A stretch of DNA of 13,251 nucleotides from CAZIGM01 sp964538675. Its GTDB lineage: Bacteria > Bacillota > Bacilli > Tepidibacillales > Tepidibacillaceae. The stretch lies in the NCBI GenBank assembly GCA_964538675.1, contig CAZIGM010000045.1, forward strand, positions 1 through 13,251. The letters run 5' to 3'. This document shows positions 1 to 8,196 of this stretch, piece by piece; positions within the stretch are counted from its first letter, which is position 1; each line of letters starts with the position of its first letter. The notes beneath the pieces were generated by a model. The model was not told where the DNA came from, did no database searches, and saw nothing but the letters and a program-made list of their open reading frames with translations. A program made the position numbers and the translations under genes.

Positions 1-16
1 TATGGGTAAACCCATA
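1..16. repeat. Short perfect inverted repeat at the window edge
   Basis: Arms TATGGG (1-6) and CCCATA (11-16) flank a TAAA loop. It lies 23 bp beyond the stop codon of the CotH-like gene on the side where that transcript ends, so it could be the stem of a transcription terminator. The bases that would form a minus-strand U-tract lie outside the window, so its role cannot be judged. Confidence 0.3.
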
Positions 17-38
17 AATGAGGGTGAATATTTTGTTT

Positions 39-1619
39 TTATTTGGAATAATTCCCTTGAGAATCTTTAATACCTAAACGCCAATAATAATGTCCTGTGT
101 TTAATTCTTCTACAATATATTGATTATCTATAATTTCATCATCATGATAAATGATATTATAAAATTCTGAAGAAGTACTTATATCAATAGTATATTTAAT
201 ATTATCACCTTGAAAGTCATAAGAATCACTCCAGCTAAACAAAATGTAATCGTCATAATTACGAGGCTTAAACATGTTTACAGGCATTGGTTTTTCTATA
301 TTCTGATAATATATCTCTTTGTTTTGTTCAATATATTGAGATAAATACATGAATTCTTCATCAATCAATTCTAGAGTATTTAAAGATGTTAGACTATCTG
401 GACCTTGCGTTAATAAATCTTTAATTAGTGGTCTATATGATTCTAGTAAATCTAATATTAAATCACTAGACAAAATAGAAGACAATTCTTCAATTTTATC
501 AGTTAATTTAGTTCTATTTTCTTCAATCTGCAAATATCTTTTATGCAACTGTACTCCCCAATAATTAGATATTCCCTCTTGCCAAGGTGATACAGCCAAA
601 TGAGGATTATTACTTTTTTCAAAGCTTCCAAAACTATCAGTGTAATCACCTATAATAAAATACCATTTATCGCTATACATACCACTATAAAGATAATAAT
701 CGCTATTCCTAGATTCTATATTACCAATTAGTATATTAAATGCTAACCACGTAAGGTAATTATTTTCGTCAAAATATTGATCAAAGATTTGATTTGTTGA
801 CAAATCAGAATTATTAACAATATCTAACATATCAATCAATTTGGAATGTTCTTCATTGCCTTCAATTTCTAGAATTACTTCAAAGTCTCTTTTTGAAAAG
901 TTATTATCATCTATAGTTCTTATATTGTCTAGATACCTTAAAAACTCAAAATTTTCAGCTTCATAAACCCAACCGTTAGAATCTAACCCATAATTTATTA
1001 AAAAATCTCTATCAATATTTTCTACCACTGTATATAGTCCATAATCTACAAAATCCTGTTGATTAACTACACTATTATCCTTAATATAAACATGAACAAA
1101 TTGTGTTTTAGGATTTGCAAAATCCGATACTATTTCAAATAAATCAGAACTCAATTTAGTTCGAATTTTTAAGTTATCATGGATGTATTTGTTTAAATAA
1201 AAGACATCCATTCCTTGCCAAAGACCTAGACTATCATCTAATTTTATTTTATAAGAATTATGAATTTGGATATTATCTCCTGCTAATTTCAAAGTACCAT
1301 TAGCATCGTTTAAACTATATCCATAAAATCCAGTTTTAACTGATCCGCCTTCACCTTCTTGAAATAATACTTCCATAACTAGTTTTTCATCAATATTATT
1401 ATTAAGTTCATTAAAACTATTTGCATAGCCTGTAGTATTATCCTTAACAGGCATGATAGTTAAATATACTTCTTTAATATCCAATACTCCATTATCACTA
1501 TTTCCTATGTCGTATGGTTTATTATCAACTTCTTGACTGAAATATATATTCGAATATATTATAAAAAGCACTAAACATACCAAAATAAGACAAAATATTA
1601 AAATGAATTTCTTAAACAT
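39..1619 (-). CDS. cotH: Membrane-anchored CotH-family spore coat protein, probable pseudokinase
   Basis: 526 residues. Residues 5-24 form one hydrophobic helix after a KK pair, giving an N-terminal membrane anchor or uncleaved signal; no lipobox is evident. The CotH kinase-like domain spans about 50-440, with family hallmarks YGLYTVVENIDRDFL (193-207), WLAFNILIGN (291-300) and GDYTDSFG (324-331). Residues 445-526 look like a fibronectin III-type beta domain and end abruptly after GNYSK. CotH proteins in Bacillus phosphorylate coat proteins such as CotB and CotG. Active members carry an N-x-D...N-Y motif and WDYD. Here the equivalents read N300-I-E302...D307-Y and G324-D325-Y326-T327, so the catalytic Asp, the Asn and the second metal Asp all appear replaced. 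The start is an ATG with AAGGAGT seven bases upstream (1627-1633). It sits alone behind its own promoter-like sequence. Family assignment is confident; loss of activity is inferred. Confidence 0.82.
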   Translation of the reverse strand: MFKKFILIFCLILVCLVLFIIYSNIYFSQEVDNKPYDIGNSDNGVLDIKEVYLTIMPVKDNTTGYANSFNELNNNIDEKLVMEVLFQEGEGGSVKTGFYGYSLNDANGTLKLAGDNIQIHNSYKIKLDDSLGLWQGMDVFYLNKYIHDNLKIRTKLSSDLFEIVSDFANPKTQFVHVYIKDNSVVNQQDFVDYGLYTVVENIDRDFLINYGLDSNGWVYEAENFEFLRYLDNIRTIDDNNFSKRDFEVILEIEGNEEHSKLIDMLDIVNNSDLSTNQIFDQYFDENNYLTWLAFNILIGNIESRNSDYYLYSGMYSDKWYFIIGDYTDSFGSFEKSNNPHLAVSPWQEGISNYWGVQLHKRYLQIEENRTKLTDKIEELSSILSSDLILDLLESYRPLIKDLLTQGPDSLTSLNTLELIDEEFMYLSQYIEQNKEIYYQNIEKPMPVNMFKPRNYDDYILFSWSDSYDFQGDNIKYTIDISTSSEFYNIIYHDDEIIDNQYIVEELNTGHYYWRLGIKDSQGNYSK

Positions 1620-1697
1620 ATTTAATACTCCTTAATCTTTCATGTTTAATAGTTTTATAGAAGTTTCATCAAAGATGATTAAGTATCAACTATTTTA

Positions 1698-1720
1698 CTA
1701 TACTTTATATCAAAGTATAG
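1698..1720. promoter_or_regulatory. Inverted repeat overlapping the candidate -10 box, possible operator
   Basis: Perfect 9-bp arms CTATACTTT (1698-1706) and AAAGTATAG (1712-1720) flank a 5-base spacer. No T-tract follows on either strand, so it is not an intrinsic terminator. Its overlap with the candidate -10 region upstream of the CotH-like gene suits a dimeric regulator site. No regulator can be named. Confidence 0.3.
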
Positions 1721-1733
1721 CAAAAAATGTCGA
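1704..1733 (-). promoter_or_regulatory. Candidate promoter of the CotH-like gene
   Basis: Read on the minus strand, TCGACA (1728-1733) and TATAAA (1704-1709) are separated by 18 bases and lie about 85 bp upstream of the start codon. They match the sigma-A -35 box at five of six positions and the -10 box at five of six. A coat gene would be expected to use a sporulation sigma factor, and I found no clear SigE or SigK pair here. In DNA this A+T-rich the match could be chance. Confidence 0.35.
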
Positions 1734-2234
1734 ATCATTCTATATGTGTCTTATCCAAAATTAATTCTTCCCAACATATAATAGACACTAAGGAACTTAT
1801 AGTTCAAAACTTGTTGCTCTGTGTAGAAGTAGGGGGCTTATTATAACTGAATTAATAAGAAAAGCCCTATAGGGGGCGAATCTAGTTAAAAATGCCGGTA
1901 TTTGGAAAGTTCTTTTATAAATCCGCAATTGTAAGATTTTCTAAAACTCTAAGCTTATTATTAGCTAGTGCTGTCCTATCCTAGATTCCTTGCTAATGGT
2001 TAGTAGTATTGTGAATAATGAAGCAGTTGCTAAACCTATAAGGGAGTCATAGATAGCTCTTTTATATAGCCTTTAGATATAAGAGTATATAAAAACCAGC
2101 CCTTCCTATCTAACATAGCTATACACAAAAAAATATATAGGTCTACATTCCCATATATTCTAACATTACTCGTACTTATTTGCTATATTAATCTATTTTT
2201 TGGCATAAATCATCATTTTTCTAAACATAATAGA
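1734..2234. other. About 500 bp intergenic region without a convincing gene
   Basis: It lies between the murC terminator and the CotH-like gene. Neither strand has a long open frame. On the plus strand an ATG at 1892-1894 opens 30 codons (basic N-terminus, then the hydrophobic LSLLLASAVLS) ending at TAG 1982-1984. In the -1 frame a further run ending VNNEAVAKPIRES stops just after 2050. The pair could be a decayed small secreted-protein gene. G-rich tracts AGGGGGC recur near 1831 and 1871. The segment 1833-1868 can fold by pairing CTTATTA with TAATAAG and GGGC with GCCC. No tRNA, riboswitch or CRISPR signal was recognised. Confidence 0.4.
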
Positions 2235-2260
2235 AAATATAGTCCTTTTGGACTATATTT
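2230..2260 (-). terminator. Terminator after murC
   Basis: Perfect 11-bp arms (2235-2245 and 2250-2260) surround a TTTT loop, 17 bp beyond the murC stop codon. On the minus strand the second arm ends in ATATTT and is followed by TCTATT, a modest U-rich tract. It probably closes the valS-folC-murC transcript. The stem shares the TAGTCC/GGACTA core with the terminator at 11301-11330. Confidence 0.6.
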
Positions 2261-2277
2261 CAAATAAATAAATTAGA

Positions 2278-3684
2278 TTATAATATTTCTCTATCCCTAT
2301 TGTTACCTTCTATATAATCCACTAACTGATTGGCCACCTTCCAGATATCTCCTGCTCCCATTGTTAGTATTAAATCGTTCTCTTTTGTTGTCTTAGACAG
2401 GTAATTAAATACTTCTTCTTTTGTAGGAAAATACTTAACATTAGTATTGCTATTCTCTCTTATTAAATCGACTAATTTTGTTGCACTTACTCCTTCAATT
2501 TTGCTATCACCTGCAGGAGAATATATATTTGTTATTATGACTTCATCGGCTTCTGGAAAGGCTTTACTAAAAGCATCAAGTAAAAAGAAGGTTCGTGAAT
2601 ATCTTTGCGGTTGAAAAACAGCTATTATTCGTTTTTCTGTTGCCTTAGCAGCACTTATTGTTGCTTGAATTTCTGTAGGATGGTGGGCATAATCATCAAT
2701 AACTGTCACTTGATTAAGCTCTCCAATTACCTGAAATCTTCTCTTTGCCCCCGTAAATTCTAACAATGCTCTTGCAATATCATTAAAGTTCATTCCTATC
2801 TCTAAGCATACGATAATTGTCGCCATAGCATTTAAGACATTGTGTTTTCCTGGAATAGATAATTGCATTCTTCCTAACGTATTGCCATGATGTACAACTG
2901 TAAATGATGATGTCCGATTAGCAAATTCTAAATCTGTAGCAACATAATCAGCTTCTACGTCAAAACCATATGTAATATGATTGCCATTTAATTCTGAAAG
3001 AATTTCTTTAATATATGCATCGTCATAGCATAAAATTGATATGCCATCTGGTTTTACTTGATTTAAGTACTGACGGTATGCTTTTTTTAAGTTATCAAAG
3101 CTACCTCCATAATTCTCTAAATGATCAGCTTCAATATTGGTTACAACACTTATATGAGGATAATATTGAAGAAAAGAACCATCACTTTCATCCGCTTCTG
3201 CTACAACATAATCACTCTTACCAGCTTTAGCATTGCTTCCAATATTAAGAACCTCTCCACCTATAATAAAGGTTGGATCTAAATTATTGATTTCCATAAC
3301 TAATGCAATCATCGATGATGTAGTTGTTTTTCCATGTGCACCAGCTACAGCTATCCCTTTTTTTTGATTAAGAATTTTAGCCAGCATCTCAGACCTATGT
3401 ATATAAGGAATATCTTTTTCTTCAGCTGCTAATAATTCAATATTATTCTTAGGAATATCTGAAGAATAAACTACTAATTCAGCCCCTTCTAAATTATCTT
3501 TGTCATGACCAATAAATATGTTTGCTCCTCGAGCAACTAATTTATCTGTTATCTCTTTCTTTATTACATCTGATCCACTCACTTTATATCCCATATCAAG
3601 CATCACTCGTGCAATTGCACTCATTCCATAACCACCGATACCTATAAAATGAACGTGTTGAGCTGAATTCAAATTATCCACCAA
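2278..3684 (-). CDS. murC: UDP-N-acetylmuramate--L-alanine ligase
   Basis: MurC adds L-alanine to UDP-MurNAc, an ATP-dependent cytoplasmic step that starts the peptidoglycan stem peptide. The 468-residue length is normal. The N-terminal UDP-binding motif HFIGIGGYGMSAIA spans 12-25. The ATP loop AGAHGKTTT is at 114-122. ADESDGSF (164-171), TNIEADHLENYG (182-193), GKHNVLNA (279-286), DDYAHHPTEI (330-339) and the C-terminal MGAGDIWKVA (442-451) complete the Mur ligase pattern. The frame opens TTG-GTG, and AAAAGG abuts that TTG with no spacing. A second TTG four codons later, giving a protein starting NSAQHVHFIGIGG, sits better behind GGTGG and matches usual MurC N-termini, so the true start may be at 3672. 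It lies 4 bp after folC and is last in the valS operon. No key residue appears lost. Confidence 0.97.
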   Translation of the reverse strand: MVDNLNSAQHVHFIGIGGYGMSAIARVMLDMGYKVSGSDVIKKEITDKLVARGANIFIGHDKDNLEGAELVVYSSDIPKNNIELLAAEEKDIPYIHRSEMLAKILNQKKGIAVAGAHGKTTTSSMIALVMEINNLDPTFIIGGEVLNIGSNAKAGKSDYVVAEADESDGSFLQYYPHISVVTNIEADHLENYGGSFDNLKKAYRQYLNQVKPDGISILCYDDAYIKEILSELNGNHITYGFDVEADYVATDLEFANRTSSFTVVHHGNTLGRMQLSIPGKHNVLNAMATIIVCLEIGMNFNDIARALLEFTGAKRRFQVIGELNQVTVIDDYAHHPTEIQATISAAKATEKRIIAVFQPQRYSRTFFLLDAFSKAFPEADEVIITNIYSPAGDSKIEGVSATKLVDLIRENSNTNVKYFPTKEEVFNYLSKTTKENDLILTMGAGDIWKVANQLVDYIEGNNRDREIL

Positions 3685-3688
3685 CCTT

Positions 3689-5053
3689 TTAATTCTTTTT
3701 GCTATAACAAATATTTAGGGGTAAATTGTCCATTAAAAATTTTCTTGCTTCCGCTATTAAATATAATGATCCTGTAACTAATACTAAATCATCTTTTTTC
3801 ATAATATTAAGTGCCTCAGATAAAGCTTGTTGCCAATCCTTTATTGTAACAACCTTTTTATTAGGATCTATTGAATAGATAATATTTTTAACATCTTCCA
3901 CCTTTGCTGCTCTTGGTACAGTTGGCTTTGTAATAATTATCTCATCAGCTAAGGGTAATATTATCTCAATATATTCTTTTAATGCCTTATCTTTTAATAT
4001 TCCTAAAACTAATATTAGATGTTTAAAATTAAATATTGAAATAGTTTGTTGTAAGCTTTGTACTCCTTCAGGATTATGAGCGCCATCAATAATAACTAAA
4101 GGATTCTGAGCTAGTATTTCAAAACGACCAGGCCAGAATGTATTTTCCAAGCCTGCATATATAGAATTCACATCAAAATTAAACTTATATTTTTGTTTCA
4201 ACAATTCAAGTGCCATAATAGAAATTGCTGCGTTTTTAATTTGATGAGGTCCCAGCATTCTTATGTTAATATCTTGGATAGTTAAATTGTCACTATGAAA
4301 ATCAAATTTACTACCGCTTTGATTCATATTATGGATTTTTGTATAATATTGTTCACTTATTTGATATAAATCTGAATTACTTAATTCAGCGGTGTTTCTT
4401 ATAATTGATAAGGCTTCCTCATCTTCTACACCTGATATAACTGGAATATCTGATTTAATTATACCAGCCTTTTCTTTGGCAATATCTTTAATATTGTTGC
4501 CTAAAAAATCCATATGGTCATGTCCAATATTTGTTATTATTGAAAAGATAGGCGTTACTACATTTGTTGAGTCCAACCTACCTCCTAGCCCTGTTTCCCA
4601 TAATACTATATCAGTATATTTTTTGGTAGCATAATATAAAAGGGCAATTGTAGTTACTACTTCAAATTCTGTCGGAATACCCCGTTTTGAATGTTCTAAT
4701 TCTTTCACTAATGGAATTATTTGATTTAAAGTATTTACTAAATCTTCTCCTGATATATCTTCACCATTTACCTGTATCCTATTAGTAAATTCAACTAAAT
4801 ATGGAGATGTGTACATTCCAACCCTATAACCTGCATGAATCAATACCTGACTAATATAGCTAACCGTTGAACCCTTACCATTTGTTCCAGCAACATGTAT
4901 GAATTTACACTTTTGCTCAGGATGATCTAATCTATCTAGCATCCATTTCATCCGTTCAAGTCCTGGCTTAATACCAAAGGTAATTAAGCTGTGAATCCAA
5001 TCAATTGCTTGTTCTTTAGTTTCAACCTGGTTAAAATCCACTATATTTGTCAC
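3689..5053 (-). CDS. folC: Bifunctional folylpolyglutamate synthase / dihydrofolate synthase
   Basis: FolC ligates glutamate to dihydropteroate and then extends the gamma-glutamyl tail of folates, using ATP in the cytoplasm. The protein has 454 residues. It opens with the family stretch ending GIKPGLERM (27-35). It then shows the ATP loop HVAGTNGKGST (53-63), TSPYLVEFTNRI (82-93), WETGLGGRLDSTN (152-164), the EKAGIIK lysine motif (194-200) and IDGAHNP (322-328). These fit FolC rather than the related MurC/MurD enzymes. The start is GTG (5051-5053), chosen because it gives a normal N-terminus. Only a weak AAGAATGG precedes it, so translation may depend on coupling to valS, whose stop is 13 bp upstream. 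Whether it has both activities cannot be told by eye, but bifunctionality is usual in Bacillota. Confidence 0.96.
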   Translation of the reverse strand: MTNIVDFNQVETKEQAIDWIHSLITFGIKPGLERMKWMLDRLDHPEQKCKFIHVAGTNGKGSTVSYISQVLIHAGYRVGMYTSPYLVEFTNRIQVNGEDISGEDLVNTLNQIIPLVKELEHSKRGIPTEFEVVTTIALLYYATKKYTDIVLWETGLGGRLDSTNVVTPIFSIITNIGHDHMDFLGNNIKDIAKEKAGIIKSDIPVISGVEDEEALSIIRNTAELSNSDLYQISEQYYTKIHNMNQSGSKFDFHSDNLTIQDINIRMLGPHQIKNAAISIMALELLKQKYKFNFDVNSIYAGLENTFWPGRFEILAQNPLVIIDGAHNPEGVQSLQQTISIFNFKHLILVLGILKDKALKEYIEIILPLADEIIITKPTVPRAAKVEDVKNIIYSIDPNKKVVTIKDWQQALSEALNIMKKDDLVLVTGSLYLIAEARKFLMDNLPLNICYSKKN

Positions 5054-5066
5054 CCATTCTTATTAT

Positions 5067-7721
5067 TTAATTTTTTAGCTCTTCAATCCTCGCTAATACT
5101 TTATTTCTTTTATCTAAATAATCTTTTTCTTTTTCTCTTTCTGCCTCAATAACTTTAGTTGGTGCTTTATCAACAAAGCTTTTATTATTTAATTTCTTTT
5201 GCACACGATCAACCTCATAATTAAGCGTTTCTAATTCTTTTCCTAATCTTTTAATTTCTTCTTCAATATCTATTAATCCTGCTAACGGTAGGTATACTTC
5301 TGCTCCAGTAACAACTGCAGACATAGCTTTCTCTGGTGGATTAATACTTGATGAAATTATTAACTTCTCAGGGTTACAAAAGCGTGTAATATAAGATTGA
5401 CCTGCTTCTAATATCTGTTGATTCTCTTGACTAGTTGCTTTAATTATTATTTCAATTTTTTTACTTAGTGGTACATTTACTTCCGCACGAATATTTCTAA
5501 CTGAACGAATTACGTCCATTAATAATGTCATCTCTTTAGCAGCAGATGGATTATGAAACTCTTCTGTATATTCAGGCCACTTGGCAACTGTAATGCTCTT
5601 ACCTTCATGAGGTAAGTGTTGCCATATTTCCTCTGTAATAAAAGGCATATATGGGTGTAACAATCTTAAAATATTATCTAATAAATATGTTAGTATTGAT
5701 TTGCTTTTCTTTTTAGCTTGTTCATCATCACTATATAAAGGTAGCTTTGCTAATTCAATGTACCAATCGCAAAATTCATCCCAGATAAAGTGTGTTAGTA
5801 CTCTTCCTGCTTCACCAAAATCGTACTGGTCAAATAATCTTGTAACCTCTTTTACTGTTTCATTAAAACGGTGTAAAATCCATTTATCTGCAGTTAGAAC
5901 ATTTCCAGATAAATCTATATCCTCAACAGTAAAATCCCCTAAATTCATTATTGTAAATCTAGAAGCGTTCCATATCTTATTGGCAAAATTCCGAGCAGCT
6001 TCCACTCTTTCAAAATGAAATTTCAAGTCTTGTCCAGGGGTTGTACTAGTTGAAATCATAAATCTTAAAGCGTCAGCACCATATTGATCTATAACTTCTA
6101 GTGGATCAATACCATTACCTAACGATTTTGACATCTTTCTTCCTTCACTATCTCTTACTAAACCATGAATATATACATCCTTAAAAGGATTCTCTCCAGT
6201 AAATTCGAGGGCAGTAAAGATCATTCTAGCTACCCAGAAGAAAATAATATCATACCCTGTTATTAAAAGACTTGTTGGATAATATTTTTTCATATCCTCC
6301 GTTTGATCTGGCCATCCCATTGTAGAAAATGGCCATAGACCTGAACTAAACCATGTGTCCAAAACATCTTCATCTTGCTTTAAGTTATTATGTCCACAAT
6401 TAGGGCAAGAGATTGGCTCTTCCATCTGAACAATTATTTCATTACAATCAGAGCAATACCACGCAGGTACTCTATGCCCCCACCATAATTGTCTAGATAT
6501 ACACCAATCGCGAATATTCTCAATCCAATTAAGATAGGTCTTTTCAAAGCGTTCAGGTACAAAATTAACTCCTTCGCCGCTTTTTTGATGATCAATTGCT
6601 TTTTTTGCAAGTGGTTTCATTTTTACAAACCATTGTGTAGACAAATATGGTTCTACAATAACACCAGTTCTTTGGCTATGCCCAACGGAATGAAAATGTT
6701 CTTCTATTTTAAACAAAACATCTTGGTCTTGTAAATCCTTAACGATCTGTTTGCGACATTCAAATCGGTCTAGTCCTTGATATTTACCAGCGTTTTCATT
6801 CATCTGACCAGCTTCGTCCATTACTAAAACTCTTGGAAGGTCGTGACGTACTCCTATTTCAAAGTCATTTGGATCATGGGCTGGTGTAATTTTTACTGCA
6901 CCACTACCAAACTCTCGATCAACATAATCATCTTCAATTATCTGTATCTCTCTACCTGTAATCGGCAAAATAATTGATTTACCGATTAAATGTTTATATC
7001 GATCATCCTTTGGATGAACAGCTACAGCAGTATCTCCTAGCATCGTTTCAGGACGTGTTGTAGCAATTGAAATAAAACCGCTTCCGTCCTTTAATGGATA
7101 CCTCATATGATAAAGAGCACCTCGAATATCTTTGTATTCTACCTCAATATCTGATAGAGCTGTTCTAGCTTCAGGATCCCAATTGATTATGTATTTACCG
7201 CGATAGATAAGACCCTTTTCGTAAAGACTAACAAATACATTTCTAACTGCCTTAGATAAGCCTTCATCTAGTGTAAAACGTTCCCTAGAATAATCTAAGG
7301 ATAAGCCTAGCTTTGCCCATTGCTCATGGATAGTAGTCGAATACTTATCCTTCCACTCCCACGCTACTTCTAAAAATTTTTCACGACCTAAATCATAGCG
7401 ATTAGTTCCTTGCTCTCGCAATTTCTCTTCTACTTTTGCCTGTGTTGCTATTCCAGCATGATCTGTACCTGGCAACCATAAGGTATCATATCCTTGCATT
7501 CTTTTCATTCTTGCCATTATATCTTGAAGAGTAAAGTCAAAGGCATGTCCAATATGTAACATCCCTGTTACATTAGGAGGTGGAATTACAATTGAATAAG
7601 GTTTCTTATCCTGTTCTTTTCCAGCCTTAAAGAATTCATTCTTAGCCCAAAATTCGTTCCATTTAGCCTCCACGTTCTTCGGATCATATGTAGTAGGAAT
7701 CTGTTGTTCAAATTTTTCCAT
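5067..7721 (-). CDS. valS: Valyl-tRNA synthetase
   Basis: This class I aminoacyl-tRNA synthetase charges tRNA-Val. At 884 residues it has the usual bacterial length. The order is PPPNVTGMLHIGHA (47-60, the HIGH signature), the editing-domain motif TTRPETMLGD (221-230), the ISRQLWWGHRVPAWYC stretch (408-423), a likely zinc site C423-C426-C439-C442, DTWFSSGLWP (455-464), KMSKS (529-533), an anticodon-binding region, and a lysine/glutamate-rich C-terminal coiled coil (about 815-884) typical of ValRS. The start ATG has GGGGG seven bases upstream. Transcription is predicted to be controlled by the adjacent valine T-box leader. It is the first gene of a valS-folC-murC operon and shows no sign of damage. 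Confidence 0.98.
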   Translation of the reverse strand: MEKFEQQIPTTYDPKNVEAKWNEFWAKNEFFKAGKEQDKKPYSIVIPPPNVTGMLHIGHAFDFTLQDIMARMKRMQGYDTLWLPGTDHAGIATQAKVEEKLREQGTNRYDLGREKFLEVAWEWKDKYSTTIHEQWAKLGLSLDYSRERFTLDEGLSKAVRNVFVSLYEKGLIYRGKYIINWDPEARTALSDIEVEYKDIRGALYHMRYPLKDGSGFISIATTRPETMLGDTAVAVHPKDDRYKHLIGKSIILPITGREIQIIEDDYVDREFGSGAVKITPAHDPNDFEIGVRHDLPRVLVMDEAGQMNENAGKYQGLDRFECRKQIVKDLQDQDVLFKIEEHFHSVGHSQRTGVIVEPYLSTQWFVKMKPLAKKAIDHQKSGEGVNFVPERFEKTYLNWIENIRDWCISRQLWWGHRVPAWYCSDCNEIIVQMEEPISCPNCGHNNLKQDEDVLDTWFSSGLWPFSTMGWPDQTEDMKKYYPTSLLITGYDIIFFWVARMIFTALEFTGENPFKDVYIHGLVRDSEGRKMSKSLGNGIDPLEVIDQYGADALRFMISTSTTPGQDLKFHFERVEAARNFANKIWNASRFTIMNLGDFTVEDIDLSGNVLTADKWILHRFNETVKEVTRLFDQYDFGEAGRVLTHFIWDEFCDWYIELAKLPLYSDDEQAKKKSKSILTYLLDNILRLLHPYMPFITEEIWQHLPHEGKSITVAKWPEYTEEFHNPSAAKEMTLLMDVIRSVRNIRAEVNVPLSKKIEIIIKATSQENQQILEAGQSYITRFCNPEKLIISSSINPPEKAMSAVVTGAEVYLPLAGLIDIEEEIKRLGKELETLNYEVDRVQKKLNNKSFVDKAPTKVIEAEREKEKDYLDKRNKVLARIEELKN

Positions 7722-7770
7722 TTAAATGCCCCCAATTACTAATCATTAGTTTAATTTTAACAAATAAAAA

Positions 7771-8003
7771 ATAAAAAAAGAACATTTCTCATCCTAAAGG
7801 ACGAAAAATGCTCGCGGTACCACCTTTATTCATGACATTATCTGTCATGCACTCTTTCATAACGGAAATCTATCCGGTCTGTTCTACTCAACTATGCATC
7901 AAACAGACTACTTAAGGGCGACTTCAATAGAGAATTACCTAGAAAATCTTCCAGAAAATGATTTCCCTCTCTTTAGGACTCTGCAATTTACTACTCCCTA
8001 GCA
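7771..8003 (-). ncRNA. Valine-specific T-box leader, GUC specifier
   Basis: This 5' leader senses uncharged tRNA-Val. Stem I is closed by AGGG (7996-7999) and CCCT (rc of 7915-7918). On its 5' side AGTAGTA follows, and on its 3' side GAA is followed by GTC (7920-7922) and G, the arrangement of a loop-E specifier loop. GUC encodes valine. The distal Stem I stretch AGAGAGGGAA is present. Stem II uses GTCTGTT/AACAGAC (7877-7883 and 7902-7908). Stem III uses CATGACA/TGTCATG (7831-7837 and 7843-7849). The T-box proper AAAGGTGGTACCGCG is at 7813-7827. Its bulge UGGU would pair with an ACCA tRNA end, as expected for tRNA-Val. The terminator follows directly, then valS. Confidence 0.95.
7773..7810 (-). 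terminator. T-box regulated terminator hairpin of valS
   Basis: On the minus strand a 12-bp stem (arms 7799-7810 and 7783-7794, with two G-U pairs) closes a TTTA loop. It is followed by TTC and a run of seven T. Its 5' arm begins right after the T-box consensus, so it competes with the antiterminator. Transcription should stop here when tRNA-Val is charged. Confidence 0.88.
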
Positions 8004-8041
8004 TTGTATTTTTAATATTAATATACTTATATTACTTTCTT

Positions 8042-8070
8042 ATTTTAAAGAGATTAGTAACTAATGTCAA
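8042..8070 (-). promoter_or_regulatory. Sigma-A-type promoter of the valS T-box operon
   Basis: On the minus strand a perfect TTGACA (8065-8070) is separated by 17 bases from TAAAAT (8042-8047). Transcription would begin near 8035, about 35 bases before T-box Stem I. The position, spacing and consensus match make this the most convincing promoter in the window. Confidence 0.75.
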
Positions 8071-8096
8071 ATAGGATTTTCCCAGATATAATAAGA

Positions 8097-8194
8097 CCAC
8101 CACTTTTTAAGTGGTGGATATTGAATTTAGGATAAGTCTCCTAGAATTCAGATGGAGTTTTAACTCCATCTGAATAAAGTTCGGCTTTATTTTT
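8097..8194. repeat. Four consecutive hairpins behind the YsxE-like gene, possible IS200/IS605-type end
   Basis: Four inverted repeats fill about 100 bp. CCACCACTT/AAGTGGTGG has 9-bp arms at 8097-8105 and 8109-8117. GAATTTAGGA/TCCTAGAATTC is imperfect, about 8123-8149. ATTCAGATGGAGTT/AACTCCATCTGAAT has perfect 14-bp arms at 8146-8159 and 8162-8175. AATAAAG/CTTTATT is at 8173-8179 and 8185-8191. The minus-strand order (gene stop, then serial hairpins ending in a short GC-rich palindrome) resembles the right end or guide-RNA region of IS200/IS605 tnpB elements, or a palindrome-associated remnant. No transposase is present. Alternatively these are only terminators between the spoVID and valS operons. 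Confidence 0.4.
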
Positions 8195-8196
8195 TT
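8173..8196 (+). terminator. Plus-strand terminator-like hairpin
   Basis: Read on the plus strand, AATAAAG, a TTCGG loop and CTTTATT are followed by a run of T reaching into the stop codon of the YsxE-like gene. It would block transcription entering that gene antisense from the valS side. No plus-strand gene was found upstream, so its use is uncertain. It is the last hairpin of the cluster at 8097-8194. Confidence 0.4.

Noticed and set aside
1..41. Possible continuation of the CotH-like protein past its stop codon
   Set aside because: Reading on in frame gives KQNIHPH and similar residues, which do not extend the Fn3-like domain. There is no evidence of a frameshift or readthrough.
5701..6018. 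105-codon plus-strand frame inside valS
   Set aside because: It is an antisense shadow of a conserved synthetase with no recognisable domain or start signal.
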